64,000 bases of DNA from Blastocladiella emersonii ATCC 22665 (Eukaryota > Blastocladiomycota > Blastocladiomycetes > Blastocladiales > Blastocladiaceae): positions 124,001-188,000 of the forward strand of contig JANHCV010000009.1 of assembly GCA_025594325.1 (NCBI GenBank), read 5' to 3'. Below the pieces are notes generated by a model, which ran no database searches, was not told where the DNA came from, and saw nothing but the letters and a program-made list of their open reading frames with translations. Below are positions 1 through 9,904 of this stretch, piece by piece (positions within the stretch are counted from its first letter, which is position 1; every line of letters begins with the position of its first letter). Position numbers and translations under genes: made by a program.

Positions 1-932
1 CGCGAGCATCCTCCTGAGCCCTCTGCTCGAGTCGGCCGCTTCGCCAGGTACGCCCACTGGGCTCCGTACCCCACGACTTCCGGCGTGCTCACCCTCCACC
101 GTAGACTCGACCATCGTCAAGCGCTACCGCGCGCTCACCGAGTCCAACCACGCCGCGACGTGCGCGTGGCGGCAAGGGCCGTGCCCCGAGAGCACCACGT
201 CCGGGCTGCCCGCGATTCCGCCGTCGCGGTTGCTGCGCGAGATGCAGGCGCGAGTCGCTGACCTCGAGCGCATCCTGACCGAGTCGGTTTCCGCGCTCGT
301 GTCGAGCGAGCCCGAGATTGTACGTGTCTTGGCGCTCGGCTGGCTTTTGCCGTATCTCACGCGTCCGTGCACACGTAGCCCGACGCTGTCGCTGCGCGGT
401 TCTCGGACGCGTCACCGACATCGCTGCGGCTCGCCCTTGCCAACTGGTCGCCCGCGTGCCTTTCCGGGGACGCGCCAAGGGAGGAGGACTCGAGCGATCA
501 CGTTGCTCTGTCGTGCTCGTATTGCTGCCGCCGCGTTGGACTGTGGACGTTCGCCAAGGGTACGCTCTCTTGCACCGCTCCACCGAGCCCGCGCGAGCTG
601 ACCTCGCACATTCACGAGTAGAGACCAAGCTGGACCCGATCGCCGCGCACAAGTGGTACTGCCCGTGGTCGTCGACGGGCGACGCGTGGTCGACGACGCT
701 GCGCCGCCTCGCGCCTCCGCGGCCATCAACCTCAAGCGTCCCGTCCGACCAGCCCGAGACCACGGTCGACGCGGCGCTCGACGCGCGGCGGTCGACACGC
801 AAGCTCGTGTCGTCGATCCGCGCGCTGATCCACGCGTCGACGGCGGGCGGCAAGCGGCAGCGCGACGAGGATCTCGCCGACGCGGCGCGGTGGGAGAAGT
901 GGCGGCGCGTGCTGCTCCCGGACACGCAATAG
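1..932 (+). CDS. C3HC zinc-finger protein, Rsm1/NIPA type (5' partial)
   Basis: The 5' end lies outside the window. Exons read as <1-47, 105-319, 379-559 and 622-932, joined by GT-AG introns of about 57-62 nt that keep frame. The first visible module has the C3HC signature (SNHAATCAWRQGPCPES). The second has the Rsm1/NIPA-like block LANWS...LSCSYCCRRVGLWTF, followed by HKWYCPW, where His and Cys complete the second zinc site. Proteins of this family (S. pombe Rsm1, human ZC3HC1) act in the nucleus: fungal members in poly(A) RNA export and pore-basket association, the animal member as an F-box-like adaptor. The C-terminus is a short basic helix ending in a TAG stop. The family call is firm; orthology to Rsm1 in particular is inferred. 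Confidence 0.82.
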
Positions 933-1209
933 ATGATGACAATGCTCTCTCTCGTCAACCGATCATCGCTCGCGGAGGCGCGACCGTTGGCAGGGGCGCC
1001 GTCCAAAATTACAATCGTGGTTTCGGGATGAGGTCGGGGCGGGCCGGGATGGCTTGCATGACTCGCGGTTGAAGAGTCGCGCGCCGTTCCCCACGCGGCT
1101 GCTGTTCGCGAACGACTCCCCCTCCTCCTCCTTGCCTTCGCGCAAAGTGCACGGAGCGCACCCCTCCACACTCTCTGCAACGCATCAACCACCCGCACCG
1201 AACCAAACC

Positions 1210-2490
1210 ATGCGCGACCTCATTGTCCTGGGCGGGTCGTCGCACCCGGAGCTGACCGAGGCCATCTGCGACCGGCTGGCCATCAAGCCGGGCGAGGTGA
1301 AGCTGTCCAAGTTCAGCAACAACGAGACCAACGTCGAGATCTTCCAGTCGGTGCGCGGCATGGACGTGTTCATTGTGCAGAGCGCGTGCGGCAACGTCAA
1401 CGACAAGCTCATGGAGCTGCTGGTCATGGTGTCGGCGTGCAAGATCGCGTCGGCCCGCAAGATCACCGTGGTCATGCCGCTGTTCCCGTACTCGCGCCAG
1501 CCCGACGCCCCCTACAAGCGCAACGGCATGCCGCTCAACCGCCTGTCGCCCGAGGCGTGCGCCAAGCTCGCCGAGATGCAGGGCATGCCGTTCCCGCACG
1601 TCGTGCCCAGCTCGAGCCCGAGCTCGCGCAGCCCGTCGCCGACCAAGGACCGCGCCGCGAGCCCCGACTCGATCGTCACGCGCACCGGCGGCCCCGACGC
1701 GCGCGCGTCGCGCGCCGGCAGCCCGCACGGGTACTATGCGGGCGCGGCGGGGCCCTCGCGCACCGGCAGCACCACGTCCAACGGCGCCGGCGGCAACGCG
1801 GCGGGCGGCGGGTACAAGGTGTGGACGGCCAAGCCCGGCACGCTGATTGCCGACATGCTGGTGGCGGCGGGCGCGCAGCACATCATCACGCTCGACATGC
1901 ACCACCCGCAGTTCCAGGGCTTCTTCGACATCCCCGTCGACAACCTGCTGTCGTACCCGCTCATGTACAAGTACATTATCGAGAAGATCCCCGAGTGGCG
2001 CAACGCCGTGGTCGTGTCGCCCGACGCGGGCGGTGCCAAGCGCGCGACCGCCATCGCCGACGCCCTCAACATGAATTTCGCGCTGATCCACAAGGACCGC
2101 CGCCACTCGACGTCGACGCTGACGCTGGTCGGCAACGTCACCGACAAGGTAGTGATCATGATCGACGACATTGCCGACACGTGCCACACGATCGCGCGCG
2201 CCGCGCACGTCCTGACCCAGAACGGCGCCGCCAAGATCTACGCCCTCGTCACCCACGGCATCATGTCCGGCGAGGCCATCGCGCGCCTCGCCCGCTCGCC
2301 CATCGACACGCTCATTGTCAGCAACTCGGTCCCGCAGGCCGAGCACGTCAAGAAGGCCGCCGAGGCCTCGGGCGTCGCGGACAAGATCAAGGTGTTTGAT
2401 GTCGCACCCATCTTTGCCGAGTCGATTCGCCGCATCCACAACGGCGAGAGTGTCTCGTTCCTGTTCGACATTGTGCCCATTGTGCACTAG
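1210..2490 (+). CDS. Ribose-phosphate pyrophosphokinase (PRPP synthetase) with a long insertion
   Basis: Single exon, 426 aa, starting at the ATG before RDLIVLGGSSHPELTEA. It makes PRPP from ribose 5-phosphate and ATP for purine, pyrimidine, His, Trp and NAD synthesis. Visible signatures are the N-terminal FSNNETNVEI, the metal/ATP region VVMPLFPYSRQ, LDMHHPQFQGFFDIPVDN, and the PRPP loop IDDIADTCHT near residues 316-326. Between about residues 115 and 200 a Ser/Pro/Gly-rich, probably disordered segment interrupts the fold. This recalls the non-homologous regions of S. cerevisiae Prs1 and Prs5, whereas bacterial enzymes are about 315 aa. Such subunits usually work in hetero-oligomers, so this one may be partly regulatory; that is inference. 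Confidence 0.93.
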   Translation: MRDLIVLGGSSHPELTEAICDRLAIKPGEVKLSKFSNNETNVEIFQSVRGMDVFIVQSACGNVNDKLMELLVMVSACKIASARKITVVMPLFPYSRQPDAPYKRNGMPLNRLSPEACAKLAEMQGMPFPHVVPSSSPSSRSPSPTKDRAASPDSIVTRTGGPDARASRAGSPHGYYAGAAGPSRTGSTTSNGAGGNAAGGGYKVWTAKPGTLIADMLVAAGAQHIITLDMHHPQFQGFFDIPVDNLLSYPLMYKYIIEKIPEWRNAVVVSPDAGGAKRATAIADALNMNFALIHKDRRHSTSTLTLVGNVTDKVVIMIDDIADTCHTIARAAHVLTQNGAAKIYALVTHGIMSGEAIARLARSPIDTLIVSNSVPQAEHVKKAAEASGVADKIKVFDVAPIFAESIRRIHNGESVSFLFDIVPIVH

Positions 2491-2686
2491 TTTTGTCGCC
2501 CCCTGTCATGAACTTCCCTACCCACAACCCTTCATTCCTCGTCGTCGTCGCTACTATTCCTAATCTACGTCGGTCCTTTTTTGATGACTCGCTCCTCGTG
2601 GCCTTCGTGTGCGGTCATCGTGGACGGACCACGGCCATGACTATCGACTTGCTGATACGACAACACTCTATAATACACTGACAGCT

Positions 2687-4110
2687 TCACACACCAAGGT
2701 TCAGCCCACGCCGCGACCCAGTACCGCCGCCACCTTCGGCGGCTCCCTCGGCCGCCTTGGCCGACCCCGACGTCGCCTTGACGAGCCCCGTCCGCGGCCG
2801 CTTCCCCGCTGCCGAACTCGGAACCGCCGCGAGCTTCGGCATCGTACCCTCTGCTGCTGCTGGCCGCGACCGCCGGCGTGCAGTGGCCACCACGGGCAGC
2901 GGCGTGCCGAGGTCCTGCGCCGACCCGAGATCCACGGACCCGCCGCCGCCGTGGCCGAGCGCGATAGGCGGGAGCCCGCGGCGGCGCAGTTCGCGCCACA
3001 TGAGCGTGATGGCCTGGCGGTTGATGGGGCCGAGCGGGCACGGCGGCGGGTGAGTGGGTTTGGTGGTGGATAGGTCGGGTGGTGGAGGTGGTGGCGGCGG
3101 GAGTTTGAGCGAGAGGTACTACGCGGCGATGATGGAGGGGTTAGTTGAGGGGAAAGAGGCAGTAGGGTGTGGGCGGGGCGGCGACGTGCCTTCCAGTGGA
3201 TCGGACCCGTCACCATCTCGAGGTTGTGTGGGACGGGGAGGCCGATCTTGACATTGAGGACTTGGTGAAAGTCTACGTGCGGTGACGCGAGGTTAGCGGC
3301 CGCGAAAGCCGATCGAGTCTCGCGACAGCGTACTCTTCTTGTACGATGCGATGTACTCTACAATGAGATCCGCCAGCGACTACAACCCGCGCGCGCGTCA
3401 GCCCTCGCCTCCTCTAACCCACTCGCGCGACGTACCGCGAACCCGAGCGGTTTATCCATGAGTTCGCGCCGGCGGCTCAGCCCGACAGCGCCCCACCGCT
3501 CCTCTGTCCCGCCCGCGGGCGACGGCGGCGCGACGACCGCGAGGACAATGTGGCGGTACACCTGCTCATGCCCACCCTCTTCGACTCCCGGCAACCCAGC
3601 GATCCGCGTCTTGAATGCGACGGGCAACCAGTCGAGCCGTCTCGCTTCCGCGGCCGAGAGCAGCCACATGGCGGCGACGACGGCCTCGAGACACTTGATC
3701 GGCAGCCCGGCTGCGAGGATCCGTTTCGCAACGGCCGCGAGCGACCGGCCCGACGCGCGCTTGTTGATCGGGAAGAAGATGGGTCCTGGCAGGTGGTTGT
3801 ACCCCAGCGCGTCGAGCTGGCGCTGGACCCACCGCACCGCCGTGTCCGGGTCGCCCGACGACGCGAGGCGCGCGCGCGGGATCGGTGGGACAGCGAGTGG
3901 GCGGGGTGTATTGGTGGGCTTCTTGGGCGCCGGTGGCGGATCGGTTATGGCGGAAGCGGGACGTTGTTGCGGCGGCGTCGACGGCAGCTTCAGAGCGGTA
4001 GCGGCCACGAGCTGCGCGTGTTCTGGGTGCTCAAACTCGGCGAGCGCGCACGACGCGTCTACGGCGTCGCACAGCTGCATGAGTGCGTCGAGGTTGAATG
4101 CAGGATCCAT
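2687..4110 (-). CDS. Vasohibin-family tubulinyl-Tyr carboxypeptidase
   Basis: Four exons read on the minus strand (3436-4110, 3334-3379, 3190-3272, 2687-3118), 411 aa. The start is chosen at MDPAFNLDALMQ for its ACCATGG context; another in-frame ATG lies at 4236. The core LGYNHLPGPIFFPINKR, LPIKCLEAV, YRHIVLAVV and GAVGLSRRRELMDKP, then FASLADLIVEYIASYKKNFH and VTGPIHWKYLSLKL, follows animal vasohibins block by block. The expected Cys-His-Ser triad is present at about C140, H187 and S212. Known vasohibins remove the C-terminal Tyr of alpha-tubulin, usually with the small partner SVBP; no SVBP is visible here. The third intron appears to be GC-AG (GCACGT). The gene is divergent from the Ind1 gene (276 bp). 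The C-terminal 100 aa are low-complexity and basic. Confidence 0.85.
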
Positions 4111-4386
4111 GGTTGCTGTCAGTCGAGTGGAGCGTCGATCGGCGCCATGGTCGTCGTATCCGAACGCCGTGAGGGAGAGGGCAGGGACGCGGTTCGGGTG
4201 TACCGGGGCGTTTGATTGTCCCCCGCTCGCGCTCATTAGCGACGCGACGACGCGGTGTGGTGTGGCGCGCGCGCGAGACAGGGTGTGAGACGCGAGGCGA
4301 TATCAGCTGACCCCGCTCGTTGATCTCTCGTCCCCTTCTCGCACGGGTCACCCACCCTTTTGCTTCGCAAGAAACCCCACCCAGCC

Positions 4387-5632
4387 ATGAATTCGCTCGC
4401 TACTCGATGCATCCCGTCCCTCGCGGCGAGCCGGACGGGCCCTACGCGTGCCCTGCACGCCGCGCGGGTCCTGGCGCACGAAAACCCGCTGGTAGGCCTC
4501 CCGCACTTTTGTTGGGCTCGGGCCAGCCTGCTCACACGTAACTATGCCGTGCTCAGGGTCTCCCGACCAACACGGACCACAAGTTCAAGCCGAACGCGGA
4601 CCGGATGCGGCAGGGGCTGCCGGCGAAGCGGCCGATCGCGGGCGTCAAGCACGTCGTGGCCGTGTCGTCTGGTAAGGGCGGCGTGGGGAAGTCGACAACG
4701 GCCGGTACGTCCCGCCTGGATGATTGGGAAGTGGGCGAGGCTGACGGTAAGTGTAGTGAACCTCGCGGTCGCCATGGCGCAGCGGCAAAAGGCGGTCGGG
4801 ATCCTGGACGCCGACCTGTACGGCCCGTCGATCCCGCGGCTCATGAATCTGCGCAACACGGAGCCGGCCATGGACGAGCGTACGCGCGGTTCCTTCTCGA
4901 TCCCCCACACCTGGGCACTCACACGATCACGGGTATAGACAACCGCCTGCTCCCGCTGTCCAACTACGGCGTGCAGTGCATGTCGATGGGGTTCCTGGTG
5001 CGCGAGGAGGACCCGGTCGTGTGGCGCGGCATGATGATTATGAAGGCGCTCGAGCAGCTGCTGCGCCAGGTCAACTGGGGCAGCCTCGACGTGCTGGTCG
5101 TCGACATGCCGCCGGGGACTGGTGACACACAGCTCACGCTCACGCAGCAGATTCCGCTCGCTGGTACGTCGTTGGGTGCTGCGGTGTGGGTCGCGCGGAG
5201 CTGATTGGGTGGGGGAACGTGTAGGCGCGGTCATTGTGTCGACGCCGCAGGACATTGCTCTGCTCGACGTGATCAAGGGCGTGAACATGTTCAAAAAGGT
5301 CGAGGTTCCGGTACGCTCGCTACATCACCCCCTCCCTCCCCGCGACGCACTCTCACCCTGACCCACACGTGTAGCTCCTGGGCCTGGTCGAGAACATGTC
5401 GCACTTTGCGTGCCCAAAGTGCCACCACGAGAGCCACATTTTCGGCGACCCGGCGAACCTCGCGGCCAAGGCGGCCAAGCTCGGCATGGACGTGATCGGG
5501 CGGATCCCGCTGACCGAGGCCGTGTGCACGCTGAGCGACGCGGGGAAACCGCCCGTGGTCGCGGCGCCCGACTCGGCCGAGGCCCGCGCGTACCGCGAGC
5601 TCGCGGATAAGGTGCTGGCGCAGCTTAAGTAA
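4387..5632 (+). CDS. IND1: Mitochondrial Fe-S P-loop NTPase Ind1/NUBPL (complex I assembly)
   Basis: Six exons (4387-4491, 4557-4704, 4757-4879, 4939-5163, 5225-5310, 5375-5632) give 314 aa with consistent phases. An Arg/Ala/Ser-rich N-terminus looks like a mitochondrial presequence, followed by [13 protein letters not shown]. The deviant Walker A is [40 protein letters not shown] and [13 protein letters not shown] are hallmarks of the Mrp/NBP35 family. The conserved CxxC that bridges a 4Fe-4S cluster between two monomers is visible as FACPKCHHE. Ind1 delivers Fe-S clusters to respiratory complex I in the matrix, so the cell is expected to have complex I. That fits the NDUFAF6-like gene at 55.9 kb. 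Confidence 0.95.
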
Positions 5633-5775
5633 TGTATACAATTAGGGGTTATCTGCACGTGGAACCGGCGTGATGTGGCACGACGCGTCTCTCACCCACC
5701 CACCCCCTCACCCCTCTGAACGACGCGCTCCCCTCACCCTCTCTCCCTCCTTACCCACCCACCCAAACCAAAGCA

Positions 5776-6369
5776 ATGGACCACGCCTACCTGGAATCCA
5801 CCGTCGCTCCGGCCCTCACCGACGCGCTGACCGCGCTGACCACCACCCTCGCGCCCACCTTCTCCGCGGGCCACCGGTCGCACCCGACGCTCGACCCCGT
5901 CGACTTCATCGCCAAGTACCTCCTGCGCAACCTGGCCTCGACGCCGCTGACGGACCCCGCCGACGACCGCCGCGCCGCCGCCCGCGACGCGGTCCTGCTG
6001 CGCGCCATGGACGACCGGCTGCGCGCGCAGAAGTCGGCCGACGACGCGGCGCGCGCCGAGGCCGCGGAAGCCGCGCGGGCCAAGGTCCAGGCGTCCGACG
6101 CCGCGGCGGCGGCTGCGGGCGGGAGCAGTGTGCCGGGGACCGCGCCGAACGCAGGCGAGGAGGGCGGCGAGGGCGACAGCGCGCTCGCGGGACCCGAGGG
6201 GGCGACGGATGACGCGGCGGCACCTGCTGGCGGCGACGGCGAAGGCGGCGACGCGGCGAACCCCGACACGGCAGCGCCCGAGGACGGCAGCGGCGACGGC
6301 GGGGCCGCGGGCGACCAAGTTCCCGGGATCGAGGAGCCCGTAGTGGCCGAGGACGCGCCAGCCGAGTGA
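5776..6369 (+). CDS. Dpy-30 motif protein (possible Sdc1/COMPASS subunit)
   Basis: Single exon, 197 aa. The first 60 residues contain YLESTVAPALTDALTALTT and LDPVDFIAKYLLRNL, which match the two-helix Dpy-30 dimerisation motif (YLdqtVvPiL...dPieflAeyLl). The rest is Ala/Glu/Gly/Asp-rich, acidic and probably disordered. Dpy-30/Sdc1 binds the Bre2/Ash2 subunit in the Set1 histone H3K4 methyltransferase complex, but the motif also occurs in kinases and ciliary adaptors. A role in COMPASS is therefore an inference from the compact size. The gene converges on the PHD-finger gene, 165 bp away. Transcription start and poly(A) site were not resolved. Confidence 0.62.
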   Translation: MDHAYLESTVAPALTDALTALTTTLAPTFSAGHRSHPTLDPVDFIAKYLLRNLASTPLTDPADDRRAAARDAVLLRAMDDRLRAQKSADDAARAEAAEAARAKVQASDAAAAAAGGSSVPGTAPNAGEEGGEGDSALAGPEGATDDAAAPAGGDGEGGDAANPDTAAPEDGSGDGGAAGDQVPGIEEPVVAEDAPAE

Positions 6370-6534
6370 TTGTGCGCACAAAGAGATGTGGAGGAAGTAA
6401 GAAATGGCTTTGATTGTGGACACCGAGTCGAGAGGGAGCAATGCATGCGGAGTGGGCAAGAGGGGAAGAGGTACATCGGGGGCTGGTACATGAGGGAGAA
6501 GGAAGAGATACACGAAAAAGAGAGAGTCTTGATA

Positions 6535-9522
6535 CTACTCGAGCGCCGAACACTCGCCGCCCCTGTTGCCACACGCCGTCGTCGCCCTCGACACGCTTGG
6601 CGACGACGGGAGAACGGGTGCCGCGAGCGTGAGCATTGACTCGGCGAGCCACGCGTCATCCTCCTCGCCACCACCGCGCTCAACGACGCGTGCGCGCTTC
6701 GGGCACCCGCCGAGCTCGTCGCCCGCCTCCCACAGCCGCTTGGGCGGGCGGTGCGGCGGCGGTGAGCACCCGGCATCGGCAGCCGCGGCGACGACGGCGG
6801 CCATGAGCGCGTCGCCGAGCCGGCTCCCCTCGCCCTCATCGCTACCGTCGTACTCGGCGGCGGCGGCGTTGCGGCGCGGGATCAGCGACACGACGGGCGC
6901 GAGCTGCGGGAGCGGGTCGACGACGCTGTTCAGCGGCGGGAGCGGGGGCGGGGTCCCGACGGCGCGCGTGATGGGCGCGAGGACGCACGACGAGGCCGAC
7001 GTCCATTTCGCAGCTGCGACCGTGGTCCTGGGTCTCGGCCGCGGGCGCGTGCGGTTCGGCGTGCCCGGGTCGAACAGGACCTCGCGCGCCGTGTGTGTCG
7101 CGTACAGGAGGCCGGGTTCCTCGACGTCGTCGGCCTCGGGAACCGCGTGGCGGGTCCACGGCACGGCGGCCGCGGCGGCGCGGTGGTGGTGCCGGGCGAG
7201 TCGGCGGCGGCGGAACGGGTGCGCGGCGTGCTGCTGGTCGCGCGCGCACTCGGCGGCGAAGAGCGCAGACGCGGGGCACGCGGGGACGTCGGGCGCCCAG
7301 TTTTCGTTGGCGGACGGCGGGAGCGGGAGCGAGGCGGCGGGTGCGGTGATGGCAGCGCGGAGAAGCGCGTCGACGAGCTCGGCGTACTCGGCACTGCCCG
7401 CGGCGCACGGGCGCAGCGCCGCGTACACGTCGTGGATCAGGCGCATGCGGCGGTTGATGGCGTCGGCCTTGGACCCTTCCCCTGCAGCACCGCCCGCCGC
7501 CGCGTCGGCCGTCGACGACCCGTTGCTGCCCGCCGCGGGCGCGGCGGCGTCGACACACGCCGCGCGCGGCCGCTCGCCGCCGGCGCACCACGGGCACGCG
7601 AAGGTCGCGAGCCGCGTGAGCTCGGCGAGCGGCGTGTGCAGGCACAGGGCATGCGCCCACTGGCCGCACGCGTCGCACGCGGCCCACTGGTCGAGCGCCG
7701 GATCGCCGTTGCTGTCGGCCTCGGCGCGGTGGCACACGGTGCAGGCTTCCGCGGGCGCCGCGGGCGGCGGGTCGTCGTCGTCGCCGTCGCCGTCGATGGC
7801 CATGGTGTCGAGGGCAGAGGAGGATTCGGGGATCGGGGTCAGGATGTCCAGCTCCACGTCCTCGTCCTCGTCGAGCTCGGGCTCAGGCTCGGTCGCCGAG
7901 TCCGAGGCCGCGGGCGCGGGCGCGGGTGGTGCGGGTGCGGGCTCGAGCTTGACGGCGGCGGGTGGTGGTGGTGGCGGGCGGCGCGACTTGGCGGCGCCCG
8001 CGCCCGCCTTGCCGTTCTTCTTCTTGGACTTTTTGGTCTTCTTGCCGGCCTTGCTGGCGGTCGTCTTCTTGACGGGGGCGGGGGCTCGTGGCGGCTGCTG
8101 CGGGAGGGGCAGGGCGGGCGCGAGCGCGGGCGAGGGCGACGTGACGCCCGCGGCGGTGGTCCTGAACGTGGCGGCGGGTTCCTTGGCCGCGCGGCGCGAC
8201 GTTGCCGTGGCCGTACCCGAGGTCGCTGGCGGGATGGGCGGAGGCGGCGGGGGCGGGCTCGTCGGGGTCGGCGGGGATCCGGCGACGACCTGGTCGGACC
8301 CAGCGCCCGATGCTGCTGCTGGTGCCCTCGCGGGGGCCGTCGAAGCGGATGGCGGGGTCGGCGGGTGCAGGTGCATCAGCGCCGAAGCCGGGGCCGCGGG
8401 CGTCGCGGCAGGGTCGGGGCGGCCGGTCGTGGTCCTTGCGACGGCGGCGGGCGGTGGCGGGAGCGTGACGGCGGGCGGCGACGCGACGGCCGGGCCATGG
8501 CCGTTGGCCGTTGCCGAGGCGGGTGGAGGTTGCTGATGTTGCTGGGTTGGGGCTGACGTGGCAGCAGCAGGTGAAGGAGCCACAGTGGCGACGAGCGGGA
8601 GGGCGATCGCCGACGACGACACCTTGGCGGGAGCAGCGGGTTCTTGGTCATCAGCGACCCAGCGCGGCCGCGGCGGCCACACGGTCCCCGCCGCCGCCGC
8701 CGTGGTCGGCGGGGTGACGAGAGCGGCAGCGGGCGGAGACCACGGCGCGCGCGCCGTCACGGTCGGCGGTGCCGAGTGGGGCGGGTTCCACGCCGCCGCC
8801 GCGGCCGCCGACGACAGGGACGACGAGACATCACTGGCGGCATCATCCACCTCTCCTTCGTCGCTGGTGAGGCGGGTGGGCGCGAGCGACGAGAGGGAGG
8901 ACGACGAGCCGTTGGTCGTGAGCAGCGGCGGGAGCGGGAGCGGGAACGGCGAGTCGCGGCGCCGTGCCACACTGCTCCCCGCGGCGCTGCTCCGGGCCAC
9001 GGGGAACTCGGCCGCTGTCGTCGGCGATACCAGCGCCAGCGCGGGCGTGTACGCCGAGACGCGGCGGATCCGGCGGACGTGGCGGTACGCCGGCGCGGCG
9101 GTCGCGCTGACCGAGGCCGAGGCGAAGGCGGAGGCGGCGGAGGCGGACGAGGAGGTCGATGTGGGCGGGGTCGCGCCGCGGCTCAGCACCCCACCGCCCG
9201 CGCTACTCCCGGTCGGCGACAGCGACGACGCGGACAGCGCCGTCGGGGTCGGCGGGAGGACGACGATCGCGGCGCCGGCGGGATCGGACGAGGCGGCGGA
9301 GGCGGAACCCGCAACCGCAGGGTTCCCGGCCCGCGCAACGACGACGACGGTCAGCGGCGACGGGCGGCGCGCCGGGTGGTGCGCGGGCGGCGCGCGCGGC
9401 ATGCTGCGGGCAGATGGCGGCGGTGGTGGCGAGGCGGAGCGCTTGGTGGCAGACGACGAGGAGGCAGTTGAGGAGGAGGAGGGTGGCGGGGCCGCGCGGG
9501 TGGCAGTGGTTGTTGGCGACAT
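6535..9522 (-). CDS. Large low-complexity protein with one PHD finger
   Basis: Single exon of 995 aa. The only recognisable domain is a PHD zinc finger near residues 592-650: CTVCHR, WAACDACGQWAHALC and FACPWC give the Cys4-His-Cys3 spacing, and a Trp precedes the His. PHD fingers read histone H3 tails. A strongly basic Lys/Ser stretch (KKTTASKAGKKTKKSKKKNG), about 100 residues upstream of the finger, is a likely nuclear localisation signal. The flanks are Pro/Ala/Ser/Thr-rich and disordered, with an acidic patch (EPELDEDEDVELD) just before the finger. Chromatin association is inferred; I recognise no specific orthologue. One uninterrupted 3-kb frame in such GC-rich DNA needs care, but the finger supports this strand and frame. 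Confidence 0.75.
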   Translation of the reverse strand: MSPTTTATRAAPPPSSSSTASSSSATKRSASPPPPPSARSMPRAPPAHHPARRPSPLTVVVVARAGNPAVAGSASAASSDPAGAAIVVLPPTPTALSASSLSPTGSSAGGGVLSRGATPPTSTSSSASAASAFASASVSATAAPAYRHVRRIRRVSAYTPALALVSPTTAAEFPVARSSAAGSSVARRRDSPFPLPLPPLLTTNGSSSSLSSLAPTRLTSDEGEVDDAASDVSSSLSSAAAAAAWNPPHSAPPTVTARAPWSPPAAALVTPPTTAAAAGTVWPPRPRWVADDQEPAAPAKVSSSAIALPLVATVAPSPAAATSAPTQQHQQPPPASATANGHGPAVASPPAVTLPPPPAAVARTTTGRPDPAATPAAPASALMHLHPPTPPSASTAPARAPAAASGAGSDQVVAGSPPTPTSPPPPPPPIPPATSGTATATSRRAAKEPAATFRTTAAGVTSPSPALAPALPLPQQPPRAPAPVKKTTASKAGKKTKKSKKKNGKAGAGAAKSRRPPPPPPAAVKLEPAPAPPAPAPAASDSATEPEPELDEDEDVELDILTPIPESSSALDTMAIDGDGDDDDPPPAAPAEACTVCHRAEADSNGDPALDQWAACDACGQWAHALCLHTPLAELTRLATFACPWCAGGERPRAACVDAAAPAAGSNGSSTADAAAGGAAGEGSKADAINRRMRLIHDVYAALRPCAAGSAEYAELVDALLRAAITAPAASLPLPPSANENWAPDVPACPASALFAAECARDQQHAAHPFRRRRLARHHHRAAAAAVPWTRHAVPEADDVEEPGLLYATHTAREVLFDPGTPNRTRPRPRPRTTVAAAKWTSASSCVLAPITRAVGTPPPLPPLNSVVDPLPQLAPVVSLIPRRNAAAAEYDGSDEGEGSRLGDALMAAVVAAAADAGCSPPPHRPPKRLWEAGDELGGCPKRARVVERGGGEEDDAWLAESMLTLAAPVLPSSPSVSRATTACGNRGGECSALE

Positions 9523-9904
9523 GGCAGCGGCAGCGGCCCTCGGCGGTCGGGAGTGCCGGTGTGGGTGGACGCGGCCGAGGAGAGCGAGGAAGAAGAAGCG
9601 GGTTGCGCGCAGTGCCGCCCGGCGTGGTTGTTGACGGCGGCGGCGGGCGGGGCAGGGCGGGCGCGCGGCTCAGCGTGCAAGGGGGCGCCGGCCGGCCAAC
9701 TGAACCAGCCAGCTCGACCCGACCCCTCGCTGGCCCCGGGCGACCACCATGGCCATCTCCCCGCGGACTAACTCTCCCTCCCTCTCCATGGTGGCGCAGG
9801 CGCTCAGGGACAGCATGAGTGAACAATCAAGTAGAATCAGGTGTGTGTATTACCGACTGAGCTAATCTGCGAAACCTCCTAGTCCATGGCCACCGACGGG
9901 CCCC
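9523..9904. other. Intergenic: PHD-gene promoter/5' UTR and ALDH7 3' end
   Basis: Both flanking genes run on the minus strand. I see no coding signal. A tRNA D-arm-like string near 9845-9865 lacks the rest of a tRNA. Confidence 0.5.

Noticed and set aside
6566-8536. Long plus-strand open frames opposite the PHD-finger gene
   Set aside because: They mirror a GC-rich coding strand and carry no domain; the zinc-finger motif supports the minus strand.
9840-9875. Possible tRNA on the minus strand (TTAGCTCAGTCGGT, a good A-box)
   Set aside because: No anticodon arm, T-arm or B-box GGTTCGA follows at the right distance and the D-stem does not pair normally.
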